This document shows, in pieces, positions 26,936 through 35,059 of a DNA stretch of 64,000 nt; within the stretch, counting starts at the first letter, position 1; every line of letters starts with the position of its first letter. The notes below the pieces were generated by a model, which had not been told where the DNA came from, did no database searches, and saw only the letters and a list, made by a program, of their open reading frames with translations. Both the position numbers and the translations under genes were made by a program. The DNA lies in NCBI GenBank assembly GCA_964654995.1, contig CAZZKF010000005.1:1-64000 (forward strand), in the 5' to 3' direction. The DNA comes from CAZZKF01 sp964654995. Lineage in GTDB: Bacteria; Pseudomonadota; Alphaproteobacteria; CAZZKF01.

Positions 26936-26963
26936 AATGACTCTAAGACTCGGCCCTCGGGAT

Positions 26964-27536
26964 ATGGCGGAAACAGATGAGAGCAAGATGCGCGCGGATA
27001 GCAGCGAGAGCAGGGTGCGACGGCTGCTGATCGTCGATGACGACGCGGCGTTCCGGAACCGGCTGGCACGGGCGATGGAACAGCGCGGCTACCGGGTCGG
27101 CGCGGCCGCCTCGATCGACGAGGCCATTGCCCAGGCACGCGCCGAGCCTCCCGATTTTGCGGTCATCGATCTGCGCCTCGAGGACGGCAGCGGCCTTGAC
27201 ATTGTCGCCACCTTGCGCGACCTGCAGCCCGGCGTGCGCATCGTCATCCTCACCGGCTACGGCAACATCGCGACCGCGGTGGCGGCGGTCAAGGCCGGGG
27301 CCGTCGATTATCTCGCCAAGCCGGCCGATGCCGACGATATCGAGGCGGCGCTGCTGGCCGAGGAAGGCGCCAAGCCGCCGCCGCCGGAAAATCCGATGTC
27401 GGCCGACCGGGTGCGCTGGGAACACATCCAGCGGGTCTACGAGCTGTGCGGCCGCAATGTCTCGGAAACCGCACGCCGGCTGCGCATGCACCGCCGCACC
27501 CTGCAACGGATTCTCGCCAAGCGCTCGCCGCGCTGA
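26964..27536 (+). CDS. regA: Response regulator RegA/PrrA
   Basis: 190 residues from the ATG at 26964, near the usual 184; an earlier in-frame ATG at 26937 has a better AAGGG site and would add nine. The receiver domain has the acidic triplet VDDD (24-27) and phosphate acceptor D69 in VIDLRL. A proline-rich linker (KPPPPENP) leads to the Fis-type helix-turn-helix with the conserved GRNVSETARRLRMHRRTLQRIL. It is the DNA-binding partner of RegB, encoded just upstream. Confidence 0.95.
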   Translation: MAETDESKMRADSSESRVRRLLIVDDDAAFRNRLARAMEQRGYRVGAAASIDEAIAQARAEPPDFAVIDLRLEDGSGLDIVATLRDLQPGVRIVILTGYGNIATAVAAVKAGAVDYLAKPADADDIEAALLAEEGAKPPPPENPMSADRVRWEHIQRVYELCGRNVSETARRLRMHRRTLQRILAKRSPR

Positions 27537-27555
27537 ACCCCGAAAGACGGAATCG

Positions 27556-28317
27556 TCAGCCGCCGCGTGGCGGCCGGACCGGGCGGCGCAACCGCGGCGT
27601 CGACGCCGACGCCGGCAGGCGGTGAAGCCACCAGGCGTTCTCGTTGATCGAATAGATCGGCCGGTAGTGGCGAATGGTGGCGGCATCGACCACCCGCGAG
27701 ATCTGATTGTCCAGAATCAGTGTGCGACCGTTCAGGTAGACCGCCAGCACGGCGTGCGGGACGTTAAGATTGAGGTCCTGGAGAACGACGATGCGGAGCT
27801 GGTCGGCATCGAAGCCCAGGGCGCGGAGCGCCATGTATTTGGCGATCGCGTAATCCTCGCAGTCGCCATCCTTGCGCAGGAATTCGACAGGTGTCGCCCA
27901 GTAATCCCGGACCCCCCAGTTGCGCGGGTCGGTGATATAGGGGCTCAGGTTCATGCGCGCGTGCACGGCTTCGACCTGGGAGCGGGGGTCGCGATTTTTC
28001 AGATCGGCAATGAAACGGTCCCAGTCGCGCAGGAAACAGCGGGAAAAACGGGTCGGCTGGCAGCTCGAAGCGCGGGCGCGTTCGGCCTCGAAGCGGGCCA
28101 GCATGCCGGTCCATTTACCGAACGCCGCGAGCCGGGTGCTGCGGATCTCGATGCTGCCGAACAGGCCGCTTGCCGCCTTGCCCGCCGCCGGCGTGGCGGC
28201 GACGGCGCCGCCGGCAGATGCCAGCGTGATGAGAAGGCCGAAGGCCGCCAGCCATCGCCACCATGACAGGCGTCGATATCGGTCGGCAGGTCTGTGGCTG
28301 CGGCCGGCGAGTCCCAT
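27556..28317 (-). CDS. LapG-like periplasmic transglutaminase-type cysteine protease
   Basis: 253 residues. A membrane or signal segment lies at about 19-41, followed by a bacterial transglutaminase-like cysteine protease domain (the DUF920/LapG family). The triad is C153 in GDCEDYA, H188 in PHAVL and D203 in LILDN. The LapG-type DYWATP block precedes it, and D152 and E154 beside the cysteine match the calcium ligands of LapG. LapG cleaves a surface adhesin to free cells from biofilms. The gene is divergent from a membrane protein with a degenerate HD-GYP domain. No adhesin gene is in the window, so the substrate is open. Confidence 0.87.
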   Translation of the reverse strand: MGLAGRSHRPADRYRRLSWWRWLAAFGLLITLASAGGAVAATPAAGKAASGLFGSIEIRSTRLAAFGKWTGMLARFEAERARASSCQPTRFSRCFLRDWDRFIADLKNRDPRSQVEAVHARMNLSPYITDPRNWGVRDYWATPVEFLRKDGDCEDYAIAKYMALRALGFDADQLRIVVLQDLNLNVPHAVLAVYLNGRTLILDNQISRVVDAATIRHYRPIYSINENAWWLHRLPASASTPRLRRPVRPPRGG

Positions 28318-28380
28318 GCGCTGTCCCGTCTGTGGCCGGCCGATTCGAAGGGCCGGAGCGGAAATTGTCGGCCGGTGCCG

Positions 28381-28395
28381 TTAACAAGCTGTTAA
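28381..28395. promoter_or_regulatory. Inverted repeat between the LapG-like and HD-GYP-like genes
   Basis: TTAACA (28381-28386) and TGTTAA (28390-28395) are perfect inverted copies with a 3-bp spacer, in the 208-bp divergent gap. It could be one operator serving both genes. Confidence 0.35.
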
Positions 28396-28525
28396 GCGTA
28401 AAGTCGTTAGCTCTGGAAGGACGGGCCGCCCCCGGGTTACAAGAGGAGTGCCGGGACGCGAAATCGGCTGCGCGGAGCGGCCATGCCCGGATGGAGACGG
28501 GAACCGCGGTTCCCGAAGGAAGGAG

Positions 28526-30640
28526 ATGGGCCCAGTGCCGGAACCGGTCAGCCGCGTGTCAAACGCCCGGATCGGCCGCACAGGCCTCGCGATCGGGCTG
28601 GGGCTTGCCCTGGCGGTGATTGTCGGCGTTGTTCTGGTGCTCCGCTTCACCGCCGCCGAGCGCCAGCGTGATCTGCGCGCCTGGCAGATCCGCCTCGGCA
28701 TCGTCGCCGATTCGCGCGCGGCGGCCGTCAATGACTGGCTGGCCGACCAGATGGGCGCGATTCGCGAAATCGCCGACAACCCCTCGGTGGCGCTCTATCT
28801 GACTGAGCTGGCGCTGGCCGCCGGCGACCCGGACCAGGTGGCGGAGGCAACGGCCCAGGAAGAGTATCTGCGCACCCTGCTGATCACCGTCGCCAGCCGC
28901 GCGCGCTTCGAAGGACCGCTGCTCGGCCCCGATGTCGCCGCCAATATCGAGCGCCAGGGCATCGCCGGCCTGATGCTCGTGGACGCCGGCGGCCGGCCGC
29001 TGGTGGCGACCCCCCAAGCGCCGCGTCTCGACGCGCGGCTCGACGCGATGCTGGCGGCAGTGCAGGGGCGCAGTCATGCGATCGCCGGTCCCTGGCTGGG
29101 CCCGGGCGACGAGCCGGTTCTGGCTTTCGTCATGCCCATCGCCCCGGTCCAGGGCACCGAGGGCGAGGATGCCCCGGTCGGCTTCGTGATCGGCGTCAAG
29201 CGGCTGGCCGAGGGGCTTTACGAGGCACTGCGCCAGCCCGGCGAGACCGAGGAGAGTGCCCGCACCTATCTGGTCCGGGCCCGCGGCGCGGTGATCGAGT
29301 ATCTGTCGCCGCTCGATGATGCGGCACCGCTGAAATTTACCATGGCCCGCGATACACGCGATCTGGCGGCCGCCTATGCCCTTGACTCGCCCGGCGGATT
29401 CGCGCGGCGGATCGATGCTTGGAACCGCCCGGTTCTGGTCACCAGCCGAGCCCTCGACGAGGTGCCCTGGGTGCTGGTCCGCACGGTTTCGCTCAAGGAG
29501 GCGCTGGCCGAAAGCAATGCCCGGCGCAGCGCCTTCCTGGTGGTCGTGCTGCTGGCGATCTTCGGCGCCGCCGCCGGCATTCTTCTGGTCTGGCGCCACG
29601 GCACCTCGCTGCGGGCGGCCGCGGCGGCCGAGCGCTACCGCGAGATGGCCGAGCGCCATGCCCGCCTCGGCCGGTTCCTGCGCATTGTCGCCGATGCCCA
29701 GCCGACGGCGATCGCCACCGTCGACGGTGACGGCGTCTACAGCTTCGCCAACGCCCGCGCCGCCGATGACGCCGGCATCGCCGCCGATGATTTCCCCGGC
29801 AAGACCATGGCCAGCGTCCTCGGCCCGGCGAGGGCGGCGCTGTTCCAGCCGCTCAACAAGGCGGCGCTGGAGACCGGCCAGCCGGTGTTCCGGACCCAGA
29901 CCGTCGACGAGACCCGCGGCCAGAAGATCATCCGTTCGGCGCATGTGCCGCTGCCCGACGAAGCCTCCGAGCGCCGCGAGGTCCTGATGGTCATGGAGGA
30001 TGTCACCGAGCTGGTGCGCGAGCGCGAGCGCCGCGAAGCCAATCTGCGCCAGCTGGTGACCACGCTGACCGGCATCATCGACCGGCGCGACCCGTTTGCG
30101 GCGCGCCATTCGGCCCGGGTTGCCGAGGTGGCGGAGGCGATCGCCGTCGAGATGGGCCTCTCGGATGTCGAGGTGGAAACCGCCGAGATCGCCGGGGCGC
30201 TGATGAACCTCGGCAAGATCCTGGTGCCGGAAGAGGTGCTGACCGCCGCCCGGACCTTGACGCCGGATCAGCTTCAAAGCGTGCGCGAGGCGATCGCCGC
30301 CAGTGCCGATCTGCTGGAAGGGGTGGAGTTCGACGGCCCGGTGGTTGCCACCATTCGCCAGGTTCAGGCGCGCTGGGACGGCGCCGGCGTGCCCGAGGGG
30401 CTCAAGGGCGAAGACATTCTGGTCACCGCCCGGGTAGTCGCCGTGGCCAATGCCTTCGTCGGCATGGTCAGTGCGCGGGCCTACCGTCCGGGGCTCGATA
30501 TGGACGATGCCATCAACCAGTTGCTGGCGGATGTCGGCAAGGCCTTCGACCGAGGCCCGGTTGCGGCGCTGGTCAACATTCTGGATAATCGCGACGGCCG
30601 CGCGCGCTGGGCCGACTTCGGAACACCGCCCGAAGCCTGA
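28526..30640 (+). CDS. Membrane sensor with periplasmic domain, PAS domain and degenerate HD-GYP domain
   Basis: 704 residues from the ATG at 28526; a GTG at 28535 is better spaced from the GAAGGAAGGAG ribosome site. Layout: membrane helix about 17-42, a periplasmic domain of about 300 residues (probably Cache-like), a second helix (SAFLVVVLLAIFGAAAGILLVW), a PAS domain, then an HD-GYP fold from about 504 onward. The metal ligands are mostly gone: HD is replaced by MN (about 560-561), HHxE by QVQA, GYP by GVP (about 621-623). It is therefore probably not a c-di-GMP phosphodiesterase but could still bind a nucleotide or signal. It is divergent from the LapG-like protease. Confidence 0.85.
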   Translation: MGPVPEPVSRVSNARIGRTGLAIGLGLALAVIVGVVLVLRFTAAERQRDLRAWQIRLGIVADSRAAAVNDWLADQMGAIREIADNPSVALYLTELALAAGDPDQVAEATAQEEYLRTLLITVASRARFEGPLLGPDVAANIERQGIAGLMLVDAGGRPLVATPQAPRLDARLDAMLAAVQGRSHAIAGPWLGPGDEPVLAFVMPIAPVQGTEGEDAPVGFVIGVKRLAEGLYEALRQPGETEESARTYLVRARGAVIEYLSPLDDAAPLKFTMARDTRDLAAAYALDSPGGFARRIDAWNRPVLVTSRALDEVPWVLVRTVSLKEALAESNARRSAFLVVVLLAIFGAAAGILLVWRHGTSLRAAAAAERYREMAERHARLGRFLRIVADAQPTAIATVDGDGVYSFANARAADDAGIAADDFPGKTMASVLGPARAALFQPLNKAALETGQPVFRTQTVDETRGQKIIRSAHVPLPDEASERREVLMVMEDVTELVRERERREANLRQLVTTLTGIIDRRDPFAARHSARVAEVAEAIAVEMGLSDVEVETAEIAGALMNLGKILVPEEVLTAARTLTPDQLQSVREAIAASADLLEGVEFDGPVVATIRQVQARWDGAGVPEGLKGEDILVTARVVAVANAFVGMVSARAYRPGLDMDDAINQLLADVGKAFDRGPVAALVNILDNRDGRARWADFGTPPEA

Positions 30641-30696
30641 GCCCGGTATGAGCCGTCCGTATCGGGCGGCGGCGGTTCAGGCAGGATGGGCGAACC

Positions 30697-31521
30697 ATGC
30701 AGGTCATCGACAGGTTGAAGGCGCTGTTGCCCGGGCGATCGCAGCCCGAGCCGGCGCCCCCGCGTGGCCCGGAGGGTACCCGCATCTATGCGGTCGGCGA
30801 CATTCACGGGCGCGTCGATCTTCTGGGCGAGCTGCGCGCGCGAATTGCCGAGGACGCGGCGGCGCATTCGCAGGCCCGCCGCGTGATCGTCTATCTCGGC
30901 GACTATGTCGATCGCGGACCGGCCAGCCGCGAGGTCATCGAAACGCTGGCCGGTGAGCCGTTGCCGGGCTTTCAGGAGGTTCACCTGCTGGGCAATCACG
31001 AAGACATGTTCATGCGGTTTCTCGGCGACGTGCGCATCGGCCCGGTGTGGTTTCTGAACGGCGCCCGGGCGACGCTGGCCAGCTATGGCGTCGATGTTCC
31101 GGACGCGGCCGATGACGAGACCGCGTTCGCCGACATTCAGGCGCGCATCAATGATCAGTTGCCGGCGCACCACCGCGCCTTCCTGCGCGGGCTTCGACCC
31201 TGGCACCTGGAAGGCGACTATCTGTTCGTGCATGCCGGCCTGCGCCCGGGCCGCCGGATCGAGCGTCAGGACATCGAGGACCTGATCTGGATTCGCGACG
31301 ACTTTCTGAATTCGGACGCCGACTTTGGCGCCGTCGTCGTGCATGGCCATTCGATTCGCGAGGCCCCCGAATTTTGCGCCAACCGCATCGGCATCGACAC
31401 CGGGGCGTATCGAACCGGGGTGCTGACGGCGCTGGCGCTCGAGGGCGAGGCCCGCACCATCCTTCAAACCGGGCAGACCGGGCCGCAGGCCGGCGCGACA
31501 GATGAACCGGAGACGCGATAA
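30697..31521 (+). CDS. Calcineurin-type metallophosphatase (serine/threonine phosphatase-like)
   Basis: 274 residues. The three phosphoesterase motifs are present in order: GDIHGR, GDYVDRG and GNHE, with downstream metal-binding histidines in FVHAGLRPG and VVHGHSI. Proteins of this PrpA/bis(5-nucleosyl)tetraphosphatase-like group remove phosphate from proteins or small molecules in the cytoplasm; which one cannot be told here. It follows the HD-GYP-like gene by 56 bp in the same direction and may share its transcript. Confidence 0.9.
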   Translation: MQVIDRLKALLPGRSQPEPAPPRGPEGTRIYAVGDIHGRVDLLGELRARIAEDAAAHSQARRVIVYLGDYVDRGPASREVIETLAGEPLPGFQEVHLLGNHEDMFMRFLGDVRIGPVWFLNGARATLASYGVDVPDAADDETAFADIQARINDQLPAHHRAFLRGLRPWHLEGDYLFVHAGLRPGRRIERQDIEDLIWIRDDFLNSDADFGAVVVHGHSIREAPEFCANRIGIDTGAYRTGVLTALALEGEARTILQTGQTGPQAGATDEPETR

Positions 31522-31571
31522 ATCGCCGCTGGTCGGCCTTTGTTCCCGTGGCGCAACCGCTCCGGATCTGC

Positions 31572-31577
31572 TATAAT
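31572..31577 (+). promoter_or_regulatory. Consensus -10 element before the structured RNA region
   Basis: A perfect TATAAT stands in the gap after the phosphatase gene. No good -35 hexamer is seen 16-18 bp upstream, so an extended -10 or an activator would be needed. Transcription would begin near 31584. Confidence 0.35.
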
Positions 31578-31583
31578 TCATCT

Positions 31584-31740
31584 TAACGTGGCCGCAACCA
31601 AACGGTGACGTATCAGCCCCCGTAATACACTTACGGGGACTTTGGAGACGCCATGCTGCAGGTGGTGATTCTCCGGAGCGAGACACGAAATGGCCGCCGG
31701 GGTTTTAATCGATCCCGGCGGTTGCGTTTGCGGCCCCCGC
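31584..31740 (+). ncRNA. Candidate structured RNA or 5' leader upstream of yaaA
   Basis: Three stem-loops follow the TATAAT: CCCCGTAA/TTACGGGG (31618-31625 with 31631-31638); GGAGACGCCA (31644-31653) with TGGTG-AT-TCTCC (31663-31674), allowing one G-U pair and a two-base bulge; and CCGCCGGG/CCCGGCGG (31694-31701 with 31714-31721). The ends can also pair, GGCCGCAA (31590-31597) with TTGCGGCC (31728-31735), closing the whole element. I match it to no known RNA class. It could be an sRNA ended near 31730 or a regulatory leader of yaaA, whose start is at 31767. Confidence 0.4.
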
Positions 31741-31754
31741 GCGCTGAGACCTGA
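31653..31754 (+). CDS. Possible 33-residue arginine-rich small protein
   Basis: An ATG at 31653 stands five bases after GGAG and opens 33 codons ending at TGA 31754, 13 bp before yaaA. The peptide begins MLQVVILRSETRNGRRG and has ten arginines. It overlaps the stem-loops above, so it may be a leader peptide, a true small protein or chance. Its start codon would lie inside the second hairpin. Confidence 0.3.
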   Translation: MLQVVILRSETRNGRRGFNRSRRLRLRPPRAET

Positions 31755-31766
31755 GGAAACCGCCCG

Positions 31767-32555
31767 ATGCTTGTGCTGATCTCGCCGGCCAAAAAACTCG
31801 ATACCCTGGCCCCCGCACCCGTGCCCGACCATACGGTCCCGGAGCTGATCGCGGAGGCCGGTCAGTTGATCGATATCCTCAAGCGATTGGGACCGGCGGA
31901 GTTGCAGCGGCTGATGAAGCTGAGCCCGAAGCTCGCCGAAGTGGCGCTGGCCCGTCATCGTCAGTTGACAACACGGCTGGGCCCGGACAACGCCAAGCCG
32001 GCGGTCTTCGCGTTCAAGGGCGACACTTACGTAGGCCTCGATGCCGCCAGCCTGACGCCCGCCGACCTGGGCGTGGCGCAAGGTGGCTTGCGCATTCTCT
32101 CAGGCCTTTACGGGCTCTTGCGCCCGCTCGACCTGATCCAGGCCTACCGTCTGGAGATGGGCGCGCGCCTCGCCAATCCGCGGGGGCCGACGCTTTACGA
32201 TTTCTGGCGCGAGCCGGTGACGCAAGCCGTCAATGCGGCGCTTGAGCGGGCCGGCGGCGGGCCGGTGGTCAACCTTGCCTCGGTGGAATATTTTTCGGTG
32301 CTGCAACAGGAGGCGCTGGCCGCGCCGGTGATCACCCCGGTGTTCAAGGAAGGGCGCGACGGCAGCTACCGGGTGCTCGGCCTGTTCGCCAAGCGGGCGC
32401 GCGGTATGATGGCCCGGTTCATCATCCGGAACCGCATTGACCGGGCCGACGATCTGCTGGAATTCGCGGATGCCGGCTACCGGTACAACCCTGCCGCCTC
32501 CGAACCCGGGCGGCCGGTGTTCCTGCGCCAGCAGCCGCGCAAGAGCGCGGCATAG
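31767..32555 (+). CDS. yaaA: Peroxide stress protein YaaA (UPF0246)
   Basis: 262 residues starting MLVLISPAKKLD, the invariant family N-terminus, with GLYGLLRPLDLIQAYRLEMG in the middle and the FIIRNRI and YNPAASEPGRPVFLR region at the C-terminus. YaaA-type proteins bind DNA and lower free iron and DNA damage during hydrogen peroxide stress. The ribosome site is weak (GAGGAAAC). The preceding structured region may control it. It converges with a small membrane protein gene 7 bp away. Confidence 0.95.
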   Translation: MLVLISPAKKLDTLAPAPVPDHTVPELIAEAGQLIDILKRLGPAELQRLMKLSPKLAEVALARHRQLTTRLGPDNAKPAVFAFKGDTYVGLDAASLTPADLGVAQGGLRILSGLYGLLRPLDLIQAYRLEMGARLANPRGPTLYDFWREPVTQAVNAALERAGGGPVVNLASVEYFSVLQQEALAAPVITPVFKEGRDGSYRVLGLFAKRARGMMARFIIRNRIDRADDLLEFADAGYRYNPAASEPGRPVFLRQQPRKSAA

Positions 32556-32562
32556 GGAAAAG

Positions 32563-32715
32563 TCAGGCCCCGCCGGAGGGCTCGCCCTGCGCAGCCTCGG
32601 CCTGATGCTGCATCTGATCGCGCCGGTTGATCCAGCTGCGGAAAACGAAAACCAGCCCGACCATCAGCGCCAGAAGAAAGCCCATGATGGCGAGCGGAAG
32701 TCCGAGTTCAGCCAT
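32563..32715 (-). CDS. Small single-span membrane protein, 50 residues
   Basis: Read on the minus strand from the ATG at 32715 with the ribosome site AAGGGAC just upstream. It begins MAELGLPLAIMGF, has one hydrophobic helix (about residues 6-26, LPLAIMGFLLALMVGLVFVF), then a basic RSWINRRD and a polar tail ending in SGGA. No function can be assigned. The clean start site, helix and charged boundary make a real gene likely. Confidence 0.6.
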   Translation of the reverse strand: MAELGLPLAIMGFLLALMVGLVFVFRSWINRRDQMQHQAEAAQGEPSGGA

Positions 32716-33064
32716 GTCCCTTGCCCCTTGCTTGTCAATATCTGCCGCAGGTTCCGGTTATCTATAGAGCAAATTCGGGCGACATGGAATCGATTCTGTA
32801 GCGGTTCCAGGGTACCTGCCGGCCAGGCCCTGACCGGGATACGACCGCGCTCCATGGCCCGGCAGCGCATATCACACTGAAGACACTGTAGTTTCTCCAC
32901 GATCCCCCTTTTTTCCTGCGGATTTGCCGATATACTTGGCTGCCCCGCGCGGGATCCCGGTGATGGAGGACCGGGACAGGCAAACCGGCGGGCATATAAC
33001 AAACGCAACAAGAAAACCTGCAACGCCGATTCCAAGGATGGCTGCCCACGTGCCGACACCCGTG
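32716..33064. other. Gene-free gap of about 350 bp
   Basis: This lies between the small membrane protein gene (minus) and the TauE-like gene (plus). I see no convincing ORF. It holds a perfect 7-bp stem TCCCGGT/ACCGGGA at about 32954-32975, a run of six T at about 32910, and AT-rich promoter-like patches near 32760 and 32930. The frame of the TauE-like gene is open upstream here, but those residues are not protein-like. Confidence 0.5.
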
Positions 33065-33967
33065 ATGGATTTCACCCTGTACTGGTTCATGTTTCCGGTC
33101 TCGATCGTGGTCGCGACCGCGGCAATGCTCTCGGGCATCGGCGGCGCGGCGATGTTCACGCCGATTTTCCTGATTCTGTTTCCGCTGCTCGGCCCCGAAT
33201 ACACGCTGGCCAGCCCGGTGGCAGCGATCGGCGTGGCGCTGCTGATCGAGACCTTCGGCTTCTCATCCGGTTTCGTCGGCTATTTCCGCAAGCGGCTGAT
33301 CGATTTTCGCAGCGCGTTCAAATTCATCGCCGTGGCGGTACCGGTGGCGATCATCGGGGCGCTGACCAGCCATCTCGCCAACCCCGACCTGCTCAAGGGG
33401 TCGTATGCGGCGCTGATGCTGGTGCTGGCCTATGTCATGTACCGCCATCAGCACGGGATCGAGGAAACCATGGTGGTGACCGAAGAGGCCTCGGCCGGGG
33501 CCGCCGATGCCCGGCCGCACCGCGTGATCACGGCGCGCGACGGCCAGGTCTATCGCTTTCATGTCCCGCATCACGGCCGCGGCGCCTATGTCACCGCCCT
33601 GGGCGCGTTCCTGACCGGCATGGTGTCGGTGGGCATCGGCGAAGTGATCATGCCCCAGCTTTCCAAGCGCAACCGGGTGCCCGTGCCGGTCGCCGCCGCC
33701 ACCTCCGTCTTCATCGTCATCGTCACCGTGGCGTCCGCCTCGTTCACCCAGATCTCGACGCTGATCGCCGAGGGCGGGCTTCACGCGGTGCCCTGGCATC
33801 TCGTCGCCTATGCGGTGCCCGGGGTGATTCTCGGCGGCCAGATCGGCCCGCGCCTGCAGGGCAGGATCGCCCACCGGACGATGGAGCGCGGCATCGGCAT
33901 TCTTTTCGCCTTCATCAGCCTGGCGATGTTCTGGCTGGTATTCACCCGCGCCGGCGCCGCCCATTGA
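33065..33967 (+). CDS. TauE/SafE (TSUP) family permease
   Basis: 300 residues from the ATG at 33065 (MDFTLYWFMFP), chosen because this is the usual family start; an ATG at 33038 is possible. About seven to eight hydrophobic segments and the duplicated motif GIGGAAMFTPIFL and GIGEVIMPQLS mark the TSUP family, which moves sulfite, sulfoacetate or other small anions across the inner membrane. A cytoplasmic loop of about 60 polar residues splits the two halves. The substrate cannot be read from context. Confidence 0.88.
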   Translation: MDFTLYWFMFPVSIVVATAAMLSGIGGAAMFTPIFLILFPLLGPEYTLASPVAAIGVALLIETFGFSSGFVGYFRKRLIDFRSAFKFIAVAVPVAIIGALTSHLANPDLLKGSYAALMLVLAYVMYRHQHGIEETMVVTEEASAGAADARPHRVITARDGQVYRFHVPHHGRGAYVTALGAFLTGMVSVGIGEVIMPQLSKRNRVPVPVAAATSVFIVIVTVASASFTQISTLIAEGGLHAVPWHLVAYAVPGVILGGQIGPRLQGRIAHRTMERGIGILFAFISLAMFWLVFTRAGAAH

Positions 33968-33994
33968 TTGCCGCTGCAGCCGTGTCCCGCGCCG

Positions 33995-35050
33995 TCATCC
34001 GAGATCGCGCAGCCGGGCGATGCGCAGGGATATCGCCGGATGGGTGGCGAACAGGGCGGCCGCGCGCTCGCCGAAATTGCGAAACGGATTGACGAAGAAC
34101 AGATGCTGGATGGCCCGGTTGGCGCTTGGGTCGCGCACCTCCGATCCGGCGATCTTCTCGAGCGCGCCGATCAGGCCCAGCGGATTGCGGGTGAAGCGCA
34201 CGGCGGTGGCATCGGCCATGTATTCGCGCTGGCGCGAGATCGCCATCTGGACCAGCCGCGCGGCCAGCGGCGCGACGATGGCGAGGACGAGAAAGATCAC
34301 CAGCGCCACGGCGCCGCCGGCACCGCGGCTCGAGCGGCGGCGCCCATAGCTGCCGTAGATCACCGAGCGCCGCGCGATATCGGCAATCAGCACGATCAGC
34401 CCGACGAGCACGCCGACGGCGGTGGCATAAAGAATGTCGTTGTTGGCGATATGGCCCATCTCGTGGCCGACGACGCCCTGCAGCTCGCTGCGACTGAGCC
34501 GCTCGAGGAGGCCGCGGGTCACCCCGATGGTGGCGCGCTCAGGTCTGCGGCCGGCGGCAAAGGCGTTGAGCGCCGGTGTCTCGATCACCACGACGCGCGG
34601 CTTCGGCAGGCCGGCGGCGATTGCCATTTCCTCGACGACATTGTGCAGCCGCGGCTCCTCTTCCGGTGTCACCTCGCGGGCGCCGGCGAGACGCACGACA
34701 ATGCGATCGCCGAAGATCAGCGCCACCGCCGTCCAGGCCAGGCTGACCGCCAGCAGGATCGCCGCACCGTAGGCCCCGGCGCGCCCGGCCGCCCCGCCCC
34801 ACAGGGCTGGCAGACCGGCGCGCCCGTAGCCCGGCTCGACGCCAGAGATGGCGACCATGCCCCAGCCGATCAGATAGCCAAGCCCGGCCCCGAAGCCGAG
34901 CAGGAGAAGGCACAGCATCACCGTGTTGCGCCGGTTGGCCCGGATGGCGGCAAAAAAATCGGTGCGGTGCAGGGTTGGCGACGGCCGTTGCCGCCTGGGC
35001 GTCCGCCTGGGCTTTGTCTTGGGGCGGGACCAGGGGCTCGGTCGGGGCAT
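33995..35050 (-). CDS. htpX: HtpX-like M48 metallopeptidase
   Basis: 351 residues. Two N-terminal helices, then the zinc motif GHEMGH (HExxH) in a VTRGLLERLSRSELQGVVGHE context, then two further helices and a downstream EYMADATAV segment carrying the third zinc ligand. HtpX-type proteases degrade damaged inner-membrane proteins. The N-terminal 30 residues are basic and proline-rich, longer than in E. coli HtpX. It starts 9 bp after the lemA stop, the frequent lemA-htpX pairing. Confidence 0.9.
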   Translation of the reverse strand: MPRPSPWSRPKTKPRRTPRRQRPSPTLHRTDFFAAIRANRRNTVMLCLLLLGFGAGLGYLIGWGMVAISGVEPGYGRAGLPALWGGAAGRAGAYGAAILLAVSLAWTAVALIFGDRIVVRLAGAREVTPEEEPRLHNVVEEMAIAAGLPKPRVVVIETPALNAFAAGRRPERATIGVTRGLLERLSRSELQGVVGHEMGHIANNDILYATAVGVLVGLIVLIADIARRSVIYGSYGRRRSSRGAGGAVALVIFLVLAIVAPLAARLVQMAISRQREYMADATAVRFTRNPLGLIGALEKIAGSEVRDPSANRAIQHLFFVNPFRNFGERAAALFATHPAISLRIARLRDLG

Positions 35051-35059
35051 CGCCGGCGA

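Noticed and set aside
32664..33059. A 131-codon minus-strand frame in the gap before the TauE-like gene.
   Set aside because: No ribosome site, no domain, and it overlaps the better-supported 50-residue gene in another frame.
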